This document shows, in pieces, positions 1 through 6,891 of a stretch of DNA of 7,422 nt. A program made the position numbers and the translations under genes. The notes beneath the pieces were generated by a model, which was not told where the DNA came from, made no database searches, and worked only from the letters and a program-made list of their open reading frames with translations. The stretch's first letter is position 1. Every line of letters starts with the position of its first letter. The DNA comes from Alphaproteobacteria bacterium (lineage in GTDB: Bacteria > Pseudomonadota > Alphaproteobacteria > JAAXGF01), in contig JAAXGF010000227.1 of NCBI GenBank assembly GCA_012267605.1, forward strand, positions 1-7,422, read 5' to 3'.

Positions 1-20
1 GAGTTGCGGAAGTCGGGTTA
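1..20 (+). repeat. Left copy of a 20-nt inverted repeat
   Basis: The first 20 bases of the window are the exact reverse complement of positions 7285-7304. The match stops at base 21 on the inner side (G here, where the other copy would need A). On the outer side it runs to the window edge, so the repeat may be longer than what is visible. A perfect 20-mer match is not expected by chance in a sequence this short. It may be a real dispersed or inverted repeat, a breakpoint of a rearrangement, or an effect of assembly at a contig end. Confidence 0.85.
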
Positions 21-48
21 GCACGTTCAGTGACGCCATAGAGGTGTA

Positions 49-249
49 TTGCTTAAATTTCCGGCAGACTGCTCTAACTCAGCTGCATCAGCTGCGATCA
101 GCCACCGAATGCCTAGAGATTCGCTGGACCGGACCGCTAGACGGTTGCGAGAAAAAAAGCCCAAAAGCATCGTGTGGTTACGCAGCATCGAACATTTCGC
201 CAACACCAAAGTTGATCCCCTTGCCATTCGGAATAGTATCGCCCGATGA
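49..249 (+). CDS. Doubtful 66-codon ORF ending in an ATGA overlap with ccmB
   Basis: An open frame from a TTG at 49 ends with TGA at 247-249, overlapping the ccmB start codon by the ATGA arrangement typical of coupled genes. The frame has in-frame stops just upstream (19-21 and 31-33), so it is not the tail of a longer gene inside the window. The 66-residue product is basic (an RRLREKKPK stretch in the middle), has no membrane segment, and matches no family I recognise. It contains none of the ABC ATPase motifs or C-terminal features of CcmA, which is what one would expect here. I see no clear Shine-Dalgarno site before the TTG, and the codon choice (rare AGA, mixed third positions) differs from ccmB. 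It is most likely chance, or a relic of the place where ccmA once ended. Confidence 0.15.
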   Translation: MLKFPADCSNSAASAAISHRMPRDSLDRTARRLREKKPKSIVWLRSIEHFANTKVDPLAIRNSIAR

Positions 250-911
250 GCCATTTCTTCGCCATCGTCCGCCGCGACGTGCGGCTCGCTTTAAGTCGGG
301 GGAGCGACACTGGTACGGTGGTAGTGTTCTTTGTTCTTACAATCACACTGTTTCCCCTGGGGGTTGGCCCGGAACTCAACATCCTCGCGCGCATCGCCGC
401 TGGCACCATATGGGTGGCGGCGCTGCTCGCGGCGATGTTGTCGATGGACAGCCTATTTCGTGCGGATCACGAGGACGGGAGCCTCGACCTGCTGGCACTT
501 GGCCCGCTACCGGCAGAGATTCTGGTGCTGGCGAAGTGCCTCGCGCATTGGCTCACCACCGGTGTGCCACTGGTCGCCGCCGCGCCCGTGCTCGCCGTGC
601 TGCTGAACATGGATGCCGAGGGATTCGCTGTGCTGGTGATTTCTATGCTCCTGGGGACACCGGCGCTTAGCCTTATCGGCTCGGTTGGCGCCGCCCTGAC
701 CGTCACGCTCAAACGTGGCGGTGTATTGCTAAGTCTACTCGTGTTGCCTCTTGTCACCCCTGTGCTTATATTCGGCGTTTCCGCCATCGACGCCGCCATC
801 GGCGGTCTCGGGCCGCGCCCGCACCTTTTCCTTTTGGGCGGATTGTTTCTCGCGGCACTGGCGTTATGCCCTTGGGCAAGCGCGGCGGCCTTACGCCTAT
901 CGTTGGAGTAG
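246..911 (+). CDS. ccmB: Heme exporter protein CcmB
   Basis: CcmB is the membrane subunit of the CcmAB(C) ABC complex, which uses ATP hydrolysis by CcmA to release heme-loaded CcmE from CcmC/CcmD in the inner membrane. The 221-residue product is full length for the family (about 220). It starts with the usual short cytoplasmic RRD helix (residues 9-11) and a TLFPLGVGPE stretch at 34-43. The signature FRADHEDGSLDLL lies at 71-83 and LLGTPALSLIG at 135-145. About six hydrophobic segments are visible, near 25-39, 46-66, 102-121, 127-152, 159-178 and 193-213. The ATG at 246 gives the expected N-terminus, although the only Shine-Dalgarno-like bases (GGAA at 230-233) are rather distant. ccmA is not directly upstream, which is unusual because the two genes normally adjoin. 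ccmC follows after 57 nt. Confidence 0.96.
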   Translation: MSHFFAIVRRDVRLALSRGSDTGTVVVFFVLTITLFPLGVGPELNILARIAAGTIWVAALLAAMLSMDSLFRADHEDGSLDLLALGPLPAEILVLAKCLAHWLTTGVPLVAAAPVLAVLLNMDAEGFAVLVISMLLGTPALSLIGSVGAALTVTLKRGGVLLSLLVLPLVTPVLIFGVSAIDAAIGGLGPRPHLFLLGGLFLAALALCPWASAAALRLSLE

Positions 912-968
912 TCCCCATGGTGGTAGTGGACCTGGCACGAAAGCCACAGCACCGCAACGATCCGGTTC

Positions 969-1751
969 ATGCACCGCTACGCTAACCCGGCTCGCTTCAT
1001 GCGGTATTCCGGCGCCATCCTGCCGTTCGCGGCGGGGCTCACGGCGCTGCTTATTGGTACCGGCCTTTACCTCGGTCTGTTCGTCGCACCCGCCGATTAC
1101 CAACAGGGCGAAAGTTACCGCATCATATTCGTGCACGTGCCATCGGCGTGGCTGGCCCTGTTCGTCTACACGAATATGGCGATCGCCAGCGCGGTGGCGC
1201 TAATCTGGAAGCACCCCTTGGCCGACGTGGCGGGGCGGGCATGCGCACCAATCGGTGCCGCCTTCACGGTATTGGCGCTGGTTACCGGATCGCTGTGGGG
1301 CAAACCGATGTGGGGAACATGGTGGGTGTGGGATGCGCGGCTAACTTCGGTGTTAATTCTTTTTTTTCTCTATCTCGGTTATATCGCCCTGGCCGACGCC
1401 TTTGACGACCCGGCGCGCGGCGCCAAAGCCGCCGCAATTCTTGCGCTGGTTGGCTTTGTTAACGTACCTATCATCAAGTATTCCGTGGATTGGTGGAACA
1501 CCTTACATCAGCCGGCGACGATCAGCCAGTTGGGCGCTCCGTCGATACATCCCTCGATGATGATCCCGTTGCTGCTAATGGCGGTTGGGTTCACCACGTA
1601 TTTTGTGACCGTGCTGATATTGCGCATGCGGGCGGAAATCATCGGCCGCAAGATACGCACGATGCAGCTTCTTCAGGTTCAGAAGAAAAGCACGCCCTCG
1701 GCGAACGTGGACGGGCCTCCGGCGGCGCCTGCCGCAGAGTCCCCGAGTTAA
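969..1751 (+). CDS. ccmC: Heme transporter/heme handling protein CcmC
   Basis: CcmC binds heme on the periplasmic side of the inner membrane and, with CcmD, attaches it to the histidine of CcmE. The 260-residue product has six hydrophobic segments. Its tryptophan-rich WWD heme-binding motif is WGTWWVWDARLTS at residues 115-127. Conserved histidines lie on either side: H56 in FVHVPSAW and H180 in WWNTLHQP, matching the axial heme ligands known for E. coli CcmC. The ATG at 969 is the only start in the open frame before Met11 and gives the family-typical MHRYANPARF beginning; its Shine-Dalgarno site is weak. Residues from about 231 to the end form a Pro/Ala/Ser-rich tail beyond the last membrane helix, of no obvious function. 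The stop codon lies inside a stem-loop, and 98 nt separate the gene from ccmD. Confidence 0.97.
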   Translation: MHRYANPARFMRYSGAILPFAAGLTALLIGTGLYLGLFVAPADYQQGESYRIIFVHVPSAWLALFVYTNMAIASAVALIWKHPLADVAGRACAPIGAAFTVLALVTGSLWGKPMWGTWWVWDARLTSVLILFFLYLGYIALADAFDDPARGAKAAAILALVGFVNVPIIKYSVDWWNTLHQPATISQLGAPSIHPSMMIPLLLMAVGFTTYFVTVLILRMRAEIIGRKIRTMQLLQVQKKSTPSANVDGPPAAPAAESPS

Positions 1752-1778
1752 TGCTGGAAACCGGATTGGGCAGCATTA
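1749..1778 (+). other. Stem-loop covering the ccmC stop codon
   Basis: TAATGCTG (1749-1756) can pair perfectly with CAGCATTA (1771-1778) around a 14-nt loop. The ccmC stop codon TAA (1749-1751) forms the base of the stem. No T-run follows, so it is not a classical intrinsic terminator. It could stabilise the 3' end of the ccmBC message or slow ribosomes. The gap to ccmD (1752-1849) also holds a direct repeat AACCGGAT at 1759-1766 and 1793-1800, and no ORF that I can support. Confidence 0.4.
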
Positions 1779-1849
1779 CATTAAGAGACTAACCGGATCA
1801 CCCCGGCGCGTGAGCGCTGGAGCTAGCTTTACACGGGTGTGGGAAAACA

Positions 1850-2053
1850 ATGTCTGATTTTTGGGCCATGGGTGGTTACGCGGTGTATGTCTGGCCAGCC
1901 TATGCAATTGTTGGACTGGTCATGGTCGGGCTCTTGCTAATGAGTTGGCGTGGTCTCAAGTCCAAGGAGGCGGCACTCGCAACCCTGCGCTGTGATTCCC
2001 CGGCCAAGAACGGGGCTGCCAACGATCCGGACGACCAGGGTCAACGCTCATGA
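1850..2053 (+). CDS. ccmD: Heme exporter protein CcmD
   Basis: CcmD is a small single-span membrane protein that holds CcmE to CcmC and is needed for release of holo-CcmE from the CcmABC complex. The 67-residue product shows the family pattern: MGGYAVYVWPAY at residues 7-18, one membrane helix at about 17-32, then a basic cytoplasmic stretch (WRGLKSKEAAL, 33-43). The C-terminal 20 residues are polar and acidic and longer than the core family needs. The ATG at 1850 has a GGGA Shine-Dalgarno-like site at a suitable distance (GTGGGAAAACA before the start); Met7 is a possible but poorer start. The stop overlaps the ccmE start as ATGA (2050-2053), which suggests translational coupling. Confidence 0.93.
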   Translation: MSDFWAMGGYAVYVWPAYAIVGLVMVGLLLMSWRGLKSKEAALATLRCDSPAKNGAANDPDDQGQRS

Positions 2054-2496
2054 CTCGCAAGCGTCGGCGTCTGATGTTTGTTGCCACTGGCATGGTTGTG
2101 CTCGCTGCCGCGGCCGGGCTGGTATTGACCGCATTCGAGGACAATCTGGTTTTTTTCCACAGCCCCACCGATGTCGGAGAAAAGGGCATACCAGAGGGCA
2201 AGCGGTTTCGCCTTGGCGGGTTGGTCGAGGAGAATAGCGTGCACAAGACTGACGGTGGCTTGACCGTGGCGTTTCGTGTCACCGACTTGTCCAACGCCAT
2301 ACCAGTCACATATAAGGGGCTCTTGCCCGACCTATTCCGCGAGGGCCAGGGCGTGGTTGCCGAAGGTGTTCTCAATCAGGAAGGTGTTTTCGAGGCTGCC
2401 GAGGTGTTGGCCAAACACGACGAAAACTACATGCCCCCCGAGGTCGCTGAAGCATTGAAGAAATCAGGCTATTGGCAAGAGAAAGCCGCCGAGTGA
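2050..2496 (+). CDS. ccmE: Periplasmic heme chaperone CcmE
   Basis: CcmE takes heme covalently from CcmC and carries it across the periplasmic face to the CcmF/H/I lyase. The 148-residue protein has a basic N-terminus (TRKRRR), one membrane anchor at about 9-28 and a periplasmic beta-barrel (OB-fold) domain. The key motif HDENYMPPE is at 123-131: H123 corresponds to the E. coli heme-binding His130 and Y127 to Tyr134, so this is the classic histidine type rather than the cysteine variant of some archaea and deltaproteobacteria. FRLGGLVE (53-60) and AFRVTDLSNAIPVTYKG (74-90) are also typical. Four bases overlap ccmD at the start and GTGA overlaps ccmF at the end. Confidence 0.97.
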   Translation: MTRKRRRLMFVATGMVVLAAAAGLVLTAFEDNLVFFHSPTDVGEKGIPEGKRFRLGGLVEENSVHKTDGGLTVAFRVTDLSNAIPVTYKGLLPDLFREGQGVVAEGVLNQEGVFEAAEVLAKHDENYMPPEVAEALKKSGYWQEKAAE

Positions 2497-4490
2497 TTCC
2501 CGAAATCGGACAGTACGCACTTATTCTGGCCCTTCTGGTCGCATTGACCCAGGGCACATTGCCCTTGATCGGCGCTCACCGGGGTGATGCCGACTGGATG
2601 GCATTGGCGCGGCCCGCGAGTTTCGCCCAGTTCCTCTTCGTTGCCACGGCCTTCGGCTGTCTGACCCACGCTTACGTCACTTCGGATTTCAGCGTTCTAA
2701 ACGTGGCGCAAAACTCCCATACCGCGAAGCCGATGCTGTACAAGATTTCGGGCGTGTGGGGCAATCACGAGGGTTCGCTCCTCTTGTGGGCCCTGATTCT
2801 CGCGGTTTACGGACTCGCGGTCGGCGCCTTCGGCACCAATTTGCCGGCACCGTTGCGTGCCCACGTACTTGCCATCCAAGCGCTCGTCTCAGTGGGTTTT
2901 CTGGCATTTACGATTTTTACCTCGAATCCGTTCGAGCGGCTTGACCCGGCTCCGCTCAACGGCAGCGACCTCAACCCGCTGCTGCAGGATCCTGGGTTGG
3001 CGTTTCACCCACCGTTCCTTTATCTCGGCTACGTCGGATTTTCCATGGCATTTTCCTTTGCCATCGCGGCCCTCTTGGAAGGCCGCGTCGACGCCGCCTG
3101 GGCGCGCTGGGTACGACCCTGGACTTTGACCGCCTGGTGTTTCCTGACCATCGGTATCGCGATGGGAAGCTGGTGGGCCTACTACGAACTGGGGTGGGGT
3201 GGTTTTTGGTTTTGGGATCCAGTGGAGAACGCCTCGTTCATGCCTTGGTTGGCCGGCACGGCGCTGCTTCACTCGGCTATCGTTTGTGAGAAGCGTGATG
3301 CCTTGAAGAGCTGGACCATCCTACTTGCCATTATCACCTTTTCGCTCAGTCTATTAGGGACGTTCCTGGTTCGCTCCGGCGTGCTCACCTCGGTACACGC
3401 CTTCGCAACTGATCCGACGCGGGGCGTATTCATCCTCGGCTTTCTGGTGTTTGTCGTCGGCGGATCGCTGCTGCTCTACGCCGTGCGTGCACCAGCTATG
3501 AAGACGGGCGGACTGTTCGCGCCGATCTCCCGGGAAGGCAGCCTGGTGGTCAACAATTTGTTGCTGTCTACGGCTTGCGCGACCGTTTTCCTTGGCACCA
3601 TGTATCCGTTGTTCCTTGATGCGTTGGGTGGTGACAAGGTTTCGGTGGGGGCGCCCTATTTCACCGGCACCTTCGCACCCTTGATGACACCGTTGCTGAT
3701 GCTCACGGCGATAGGGCCGATGATGTCATGGAAGCGAGCCGATCTGCCGGGCGTTTTGGGGCGGCTCAAGCTGGCGCTAATTGCGGCACTGGCGGTCGCT
3801 GTGCTGATCTGGGCGTTCACCAGCGGTTCCTCGCCGCTCCCCGCCTTCGGCATTGGGCTGGCCGCCTGGCTCATCGCGGGCGCGCTGACCGGCCTTGCAG
3901 AACGCATGAAATTGGGTCGCGCGCCGCTCCGCGAATCGTGGAATCGTGCGGTCCATTTGCCACGTTCAGCGTACGGCATGGCCATCGCGCACGCCGGGCT
4001 TGGGGTCGTCCTTGCCGGCATCGTGGCCTCGCAGTCATGGCAGGCGGAATCGATTCAGCTGATGCGGGCGGGAGACGTTGCCGAGGTCGCCGGGTACGAG
4101 TTCAAATTGCTCGGTGTGCGCCAGGAGCAGGGCCCCAACTACGAGAGTCAGCGGGCCGAAATTTTGGTCACCGAGAATGGTGATATGGTTGCACGGCTTT
4201 TCCCGGAGAAACGTCACTATCCCGTACAAGACATGCCGACCACGGAAGCCGCCATTCACAGCACCTGGTTCGCCGATCTATACGCCGTGATCGGCGACGA
4301 GAACCCACACGACGGAGATGGCAGCAGTTGGAACACGCGCATCTATCATAATCCGTTGGTCCCGTGGATTTGGCTGGGCGGCATCGTGATTATGATCGGC
4401 GGCGCGATAAGCTTGTCCGACCGACGCCACCGAGTCGGCGCGCCTACCCGCGCTCGTCGCTTGCGAACGACTGCGGCGGAAGCCGCCTAG
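2493..4490 (+). CDS. ccmF: Cytochrome c heme lyase subunit CcmF
   Basis: CcmF is the large membrane subunit of the heme lyase that reduces the heme of holo-CcmE and transfers it to apocytochrome c. I chose GTG at 2493 because it gives the family-typical start MIPEIGQYALILAL and overlaps the ccmE stop as GTGA; the longer frame from TTG at 2472 only adds seven residues that lie within the ccmE tail. The product is 665 residues, near the usual 640-660. The WWD motif runs from W227 to about W252, with WWAYYELGWGGFWFWDPVEN at its core. Four histidines match the known heme-ligand set of E. coli CcmF: H172 (AFHPP), H260 (LLHSA), H302 (TSVHAF) and H500 (IAHAGL). A large periplasmic domain lies between about 515 and 615, before the last helix near 622-641. 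The C-terminus is an Arg/Ala-rich cytoplasmic tail. Confidence 0.97.
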   Translation: MIPEIGQYALILALLVALTQGTLPLIGAHRGDADWMALARPASFAQFLFVATAFGCLTHAYVTSDFSVLNVAQNSHTAKPMLYKISGVWGNHEGSLLLWALILAVYGLAVGAFGTNLPAPLRAHVLAIQALVSVGFLAFTIFTSNPFERLDPAPLNGSDLNPLLQDPGLAFHPPFLYLGYVGFSMAFSFAIAALLEGRVDAAWARWVRPWTLTAWCFLTIGIAMGSWWAYYELGWGGFWFWDPVENASFMPWLAGTALLHSAIVCEKRDALKSWTILLAIITFSLSLLGTFLVRSGVLTSVHAFATDPTRGVFILGFLVFVVGGSLLLYAVRAPAMKTGGLFAPISREGSLVVNNLLLSTACATVFLGTMYPLFLDALGGDKVSVGAPYFTGTFAPLMTPLLMLTAIGPMMSWKRADLPGVLGRLKLALIAALAVAVLIWAFTSGSSPLPAFGIGLAAWLIAGALTGLAERMKLGRAPLRESWNRAVHLPRSAYGMAIAHAGLGVVLAGIVASQSWQAESIQLMRAGDVAEVAGYEFKLLGVRQEQGPNYESQRAEILVTENGDMVARLFPEKRHYPVQDMPTTEAAIHSTWFADLYAVIGDENPHDGDGSSWNTRIYHNPLVPWIWLGGIVIMIGGAISLSDRRHRVGAPTRARRLRTTAAEAA

Positions 4491-4511
4491 GCCACGGCGG
4501 ATATTTCAGCG

Positions 4512-5048
4512 GTGCAGATTTCCCAATTGCGGTTCGTCTTGCCGGTGGCGGTGTTCGCAGTTGTTGCCGCTGCTCTGGGTGTTGGCCTGACACTGGATCC
4601 GAAGCGCGTCCCTTCACCATTGATAGATAAGCCGGTGCCGGAGTTTTCCTTGCCGCCGGTGACCGAGGAAGGCGAGGGATTGGCCAGCACCGATTTGCAA
4701 GGCCAAGTGACTCTGGTCAATTTTTTCGCGTCGTGGTGCGTCTCGTGCCAAGTGGAGCACCCGTTGTTGAATCGACTGACCGAGGAAGACATCGTTCCCG
4801 TCTATGGCATCAATTGGAAGGATGAACCGGCCAACGCGCTCAGATGGCTCAAAGCCCTTGGCGACCCTTACGCACGCAAGGGCTCCGACGTTTCCGGCCG
4901 CGTCGGTATTGATTGGGGGGTATACGGATTGCCCGAATCCTACCTGATCGACCGGCACGGGCGCATCGCCTACAAGCACATTGGACCGATCACCGAACGG
5001 GATCTCGACAACACCATTCTGCCGTTGATCGAAAGGCTGCGCGGATGA
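4512..5048 (+). CDS. ccmG: Periplasmic thioredoxin-like protein CcmG (DsbE)
   Basis: CcmG is a membrane-anchored thioredoxin-fold protein that passes reducing power to the CXXC thiols of apocytochrome c or of CcmH, so that heme can be attached. The 178-residue product has an N-terminal anchor at about 8-27 followed by a DsbE-type domain: LIDKPVPEFSLP at 37-48, the active site WCVSC at 75-79 (C76, C79) followed by VEHP (81-84), and the cis-proline region GLPESYLID at 139-147. CcmG proteins often have a proline before the second cysteine (WCVPC or similar); here it is serine, which may shift the redox potential. The start is GTG at 4512, 21 nt after ccmF, with a GGCGGA element (4496-4501) upstream as a possible Shine-Dalgarno site. 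The stop overlaps ccmH as ATGA. Confidence 0.95.
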   Translation: MQISQLRFVLPVAVFAVVAAALGVGLTLDPKRVPSPLIDKPVPEFSLPPVTEEGEGLASTDLQGQVTLVNFFASWCVSCQVEHPLLNRLTEEDIVPVYGINWKDEPANALRWLKALGDPYARKGSDVSGRVGIDWGVYGLPESYLIDRHGRIAYKHIGPITERDLDNTILPLIERLRG

Positions 5049-5518
5049 GGTTTTCGACCGCCATTGGCCTTTCCCTGGCATTGTTTTTCCTTGCGGGCGC
5101 CCCGCCGGTCTTCGCCATTGGCGCCGGCGAAGCGTTGGACGACCCAGCCCTCGAACAACGTGCCCGCGAAATCGGCAAGTCGTTGCGCTGCCTGGTTTGC
5201 CAAAATCAATCGATCGATGATTCCGACGCCGAGCTGGCCCAAGACCTCCGTCGTTTGGTGCGAGAGCGCTTGAGCGCCGGCGACAGCGACGACGCAATTT
5301 TTGACTACGTCGTATCGCGCTACGGTGACTTCGTGCTTTTGAAGCCACCCTTCAAGCCCGCCACCTATGCCCTTTGGTTCGGGCCGGGAGTGGTGCTTCT
5401 GCTTGCCGGTGCCGGAGCCTTTGTTTACTTGCGCAACCAGTCTCGGCGCCGAACCGCGGACGCCGATTTGACCGAGGCCGAGCGCCAGCGCCTCGAAGGT
5501 TTGCTCGAAGACGATTGA
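5045..5518 (+). CDS. ccmH: Cytochrome c maturation protein CcmH (CycL type)
   Basis: CcmH is a small thiol-disulfide protein of the heme lyase complex that keeps the apocytochrome CXXCH cysteines reduced. The start ATG at 5045 overlaps the ccmG stop (ATGA) and opens directly into a signal peptide of about 24 residues ending VFA; the frame is open further upstream, but that part only shadows ccmG. The mature protein carries the signature LRCLVCQNQSI at 48-58 with the redox pair C49/C52, the three-helix domain through RYGDFVLLKPPF (92-103), and a single membrane helix at about 108-128. A charged cytoplasmic tail follows. At 157 residues it is the short alphaproteobacterial form, corresponding to the N-terminal half of E. 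coli CcmH. The next gene, ccmI, is in the same frame 3 nt downstream. Confidence 0.96.
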   Translation: MRFSTAIGLSLALFFLAGAPPVFAIGAGEALDDPALEQRAREIGKSLRCLVCQNQSIDDSDAELAQDLRRLVRERLSAGDSDDAIFDYVVSRYGDFVLLKPPFKPATYALWFGPGVVLLLAGAGAFVYLRNQSRRRTADADLTEAERQRLEGLLEDD

Positions 5519-5521
5519 GCG

Positions 5522-6883
5522 ATGCTGTTGTTCTTAATCCTCGGGGCCATGACCATTCTGGCCATTGCTTTCCTGGTGCTGCCGTTTCTGCGCCGGGTTG
5601 AACCGCCAGCCCCACGCCAGGCGCACGATCTCGCAGTCTACCGTGATCAACTGCGCGAATTGGAGGTGGATGTCGCCAGTGGCCTGATGGGCGGGGAACA
5701 GGCTGCGGCCGCCCGGATCGAGATTGAACGCCGCATTCTGTCGGCGGCCGCCCAAGATAAGGGCGATACGGCGCGCCGGGCCGATCCGTGGCGCACGCGG
5801 ATAATCGCCGCGTTCGTCGTCGCGGTCACTGTTCCGATCGCCGGTGGCGGCATCTATCTGGCCTATGGATCACCCGAACTAAGCAATCGGGTCGCCTCGG
5901 TAGCGACGCAAACGCCGGAATCTGCGCACGCGGATGCGGGCGATGAAACCGATATGGGAACCATGATCGGTCGCCTTTCGGCCCGCCTGGCCAAAAATCC
6001 CGACGATATCGAAGGATGGATATTGCTGGCCCGTTCCCACGGCTTTCAGGGCCGTTTCGACCTGGCCGTCGAGGTGCTCAACAATGCGATCGACCGTATC
6101 GGCCGACAACCTGACCTCATCGCAGCGCTCGGCGAGGCATTGGTTTCAGGCTCCCAGGGAAATGTTGGCCCCGACGCCGTGGCGCTGTTCAAGGAAATTC
6201 TCGAACACGAACCTGGTCATCCTGCAGCCCATTATTACATCGGGCTTGCTGAGGCCCGTGGAGCCCGCCCGCGCGAAGGACTCGACCGATGGATAGAGTT
6301 GGCCAAAAGCGCGCCCGCCGACGCGGTTTGGCTTCCCGGCCTGAGACAACAGATTACCGTCCTGGCCGGCGAAATCGACGCCGATATCAGCGCTGAGCTC
6401 GCCGCTATTCCGCAGCCGCAAACTCCAATTCAAGCCCCATTGGGACCAACCGCCGAGGATGTCGCTGCGGCCGGTGAGATGTCGGAGGCGGACCGAGCAA
6501 CGATGATCCGCGGCATGGTCGAACGATTGGCCCAAAGGCTTGAAGAAAACCCGGACGATGCAAAGGGTTGGCGCCGCCTAGCCCGCTCGTACCGCGTGCT
6601 CGGGGAGGACGACAAAGCCCGTGAGGCGATGGCCAGGGCGGAGGCGGCGACATCAGACACACCACCACCAGGTCCTACGGCGGATGACATAGTGGCTGCC
6701 GGCCAGATGTCGGCGGCGGATCGCATGGAGATGATCCGAGGCATGGTGGCGCGTCTTGCCGAAAAGCTCGAAGAAAATCCCAACGACGCGGATGGTTGGC
6801 GCCGTCTCGCCCGCTCGTATCAAGTTCTGGGCGAGAATGAAAAAGCCCGTGAAGCGATGAAGCGCGCCGAAGCACTAGAATAG
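5522..6883 (+). CDS. ccmI: Cytochrome c maturation protein CcmI with duplicated C-terminal TPR-like module
   Basis: CcmI (CycH type) is the apocytochrome c chaperone of the heme lyase; its periplasmic TPR domain holds the C-terminal helix of the apocytochrome. The 453-residue product has a first membrane helix at 2-22, a short cytoplasmic part containing YRDQLRELEVDVASGLM (40-56), and a second helix at about 93-115. The periplasmic part has a TPR-like region from about 145 to 280. After a Pro/Gln linker (about 296-309) two homologous modules follow at residues 308-375 and 384-451; 52 of 68 aligned residues are identical. Both carry MIRGMV, EENPxDAxGWRRLARSY and KAREAM. A weaker related stretch, MIGRLSARLAKNPDDIEGW, lies at 148-166. 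The start ATG at 5522 is three bases after the ccmH stop and in its frame. The gene closes the recognised operon. Confidence 0.94.
   Translation: MLLFLILGAMTILAIAFLVLPFLRRVEPPAPRQAHDLAVYRDQLRELEVDVASGLMGGEQAAAARIEIERRILSAAAQDKGDTARRADPWRTRIIAAFVVAVTVPIAGGGIYLAYGSPELSNRVASVATQTPESAHADAGDETDMGTMIGRLSARLAKNPDDIEGWILLARSHGFQGRFDLAVEVLNNAIDRIGRQPDLIAALGEALVSGSQGNVGPDAVALFKEILEHEPGHPAAHYYIGLAEARGARPREGLDRWIELAKSAPADAVWLPGLRQQITVLAGEIDADISAELAAIPQPQTPIQAPLGPTAEDVAAAGEMSEADRATMIRGMVERLAQRLEENPDDAKGWRRLARSYRVLGEDDKAREAMARAEAATSDTPPPGPTADDIVAAGQMSAADRMEMIRGMVARLAEKLEENPNDADGWRRLARSYQVLGENEKAREAMKRAEALE
6443..6646 (+). repeat. First copy of the duplicated ccmI 3' module
   Basis: This segment encodes CcmI residues 308-375 and is repeated 228 nt downstream. 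The proteins match at 52 of 68 positions while the third codon positions differ often, so the duplication is old and both copies have been kept under protein-level selection. The module begins GPTAEDV and ends ARAEA. Confidence 0.85.
6671..6874 (+). repeat. Second copy of the duplicated ccmI 3' module
   Basis: This segment encodes CcmI residues 384-451 and is the tandem partner of 6443-6646, joined by a short linker rich in Thr and Pro (TSDTPPP). It begins GPTADDI and ends KRAEA, two residues before the end of the protein. The best-conserved nucleotide blocks are around the GWRR and LARSY codons. Confidence 0.85.
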
Positions 6884-6891
6884 GAGCGGCG

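Noticed and set aside
166..190. Direct repeat AGCATCG with an 18-nt period
   Set aside because: Seven bases repeated twice is within chance expectation, and nothing else marks it as an operator.
210..239. Possible promoter TTGATC / TAGTAT before ccmB
   Set aside because: The -10-like element would end only 6 nt before the ccmB ATG, implying a leaderless message; the match is weak and could be chance.
44..670. Long plus-strand ORF of about 208 codons running into ccmB
   Set aside because: Most of it is another frame of ccmB, its product is Arg/Gly/His-rich without family features, and ccmB itself is clearly real.
467..970. Minus-strand ORF of 167 codons opposite ccmB
   Set aside because: It is the antisense shadow of a GC-rich membrane protein gene; the product has no recognisable domain and no upstream signals.
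2472..2492. Longer ccmF start from TTG
   Set aside because: The extra residues lie within the ccmE coding end, and GTG 2493 gives the family-typical N-terminus MIPEIG.
4913..5044. N-terminal extension of the ccmH frame over ccmG
   Set aside because: It only shadows ccmG; the ATG at 5045 opens directly into a proper signal peptide and overlaps the ccmG stop as ATGA.
4614..5348. Minus-strand ORF of 244 codons opposite ccmG and ccmH
   Set aside because: It lies over two genes with intact active-site motifs, and its Arg-rich product looks like an antisense artifact.
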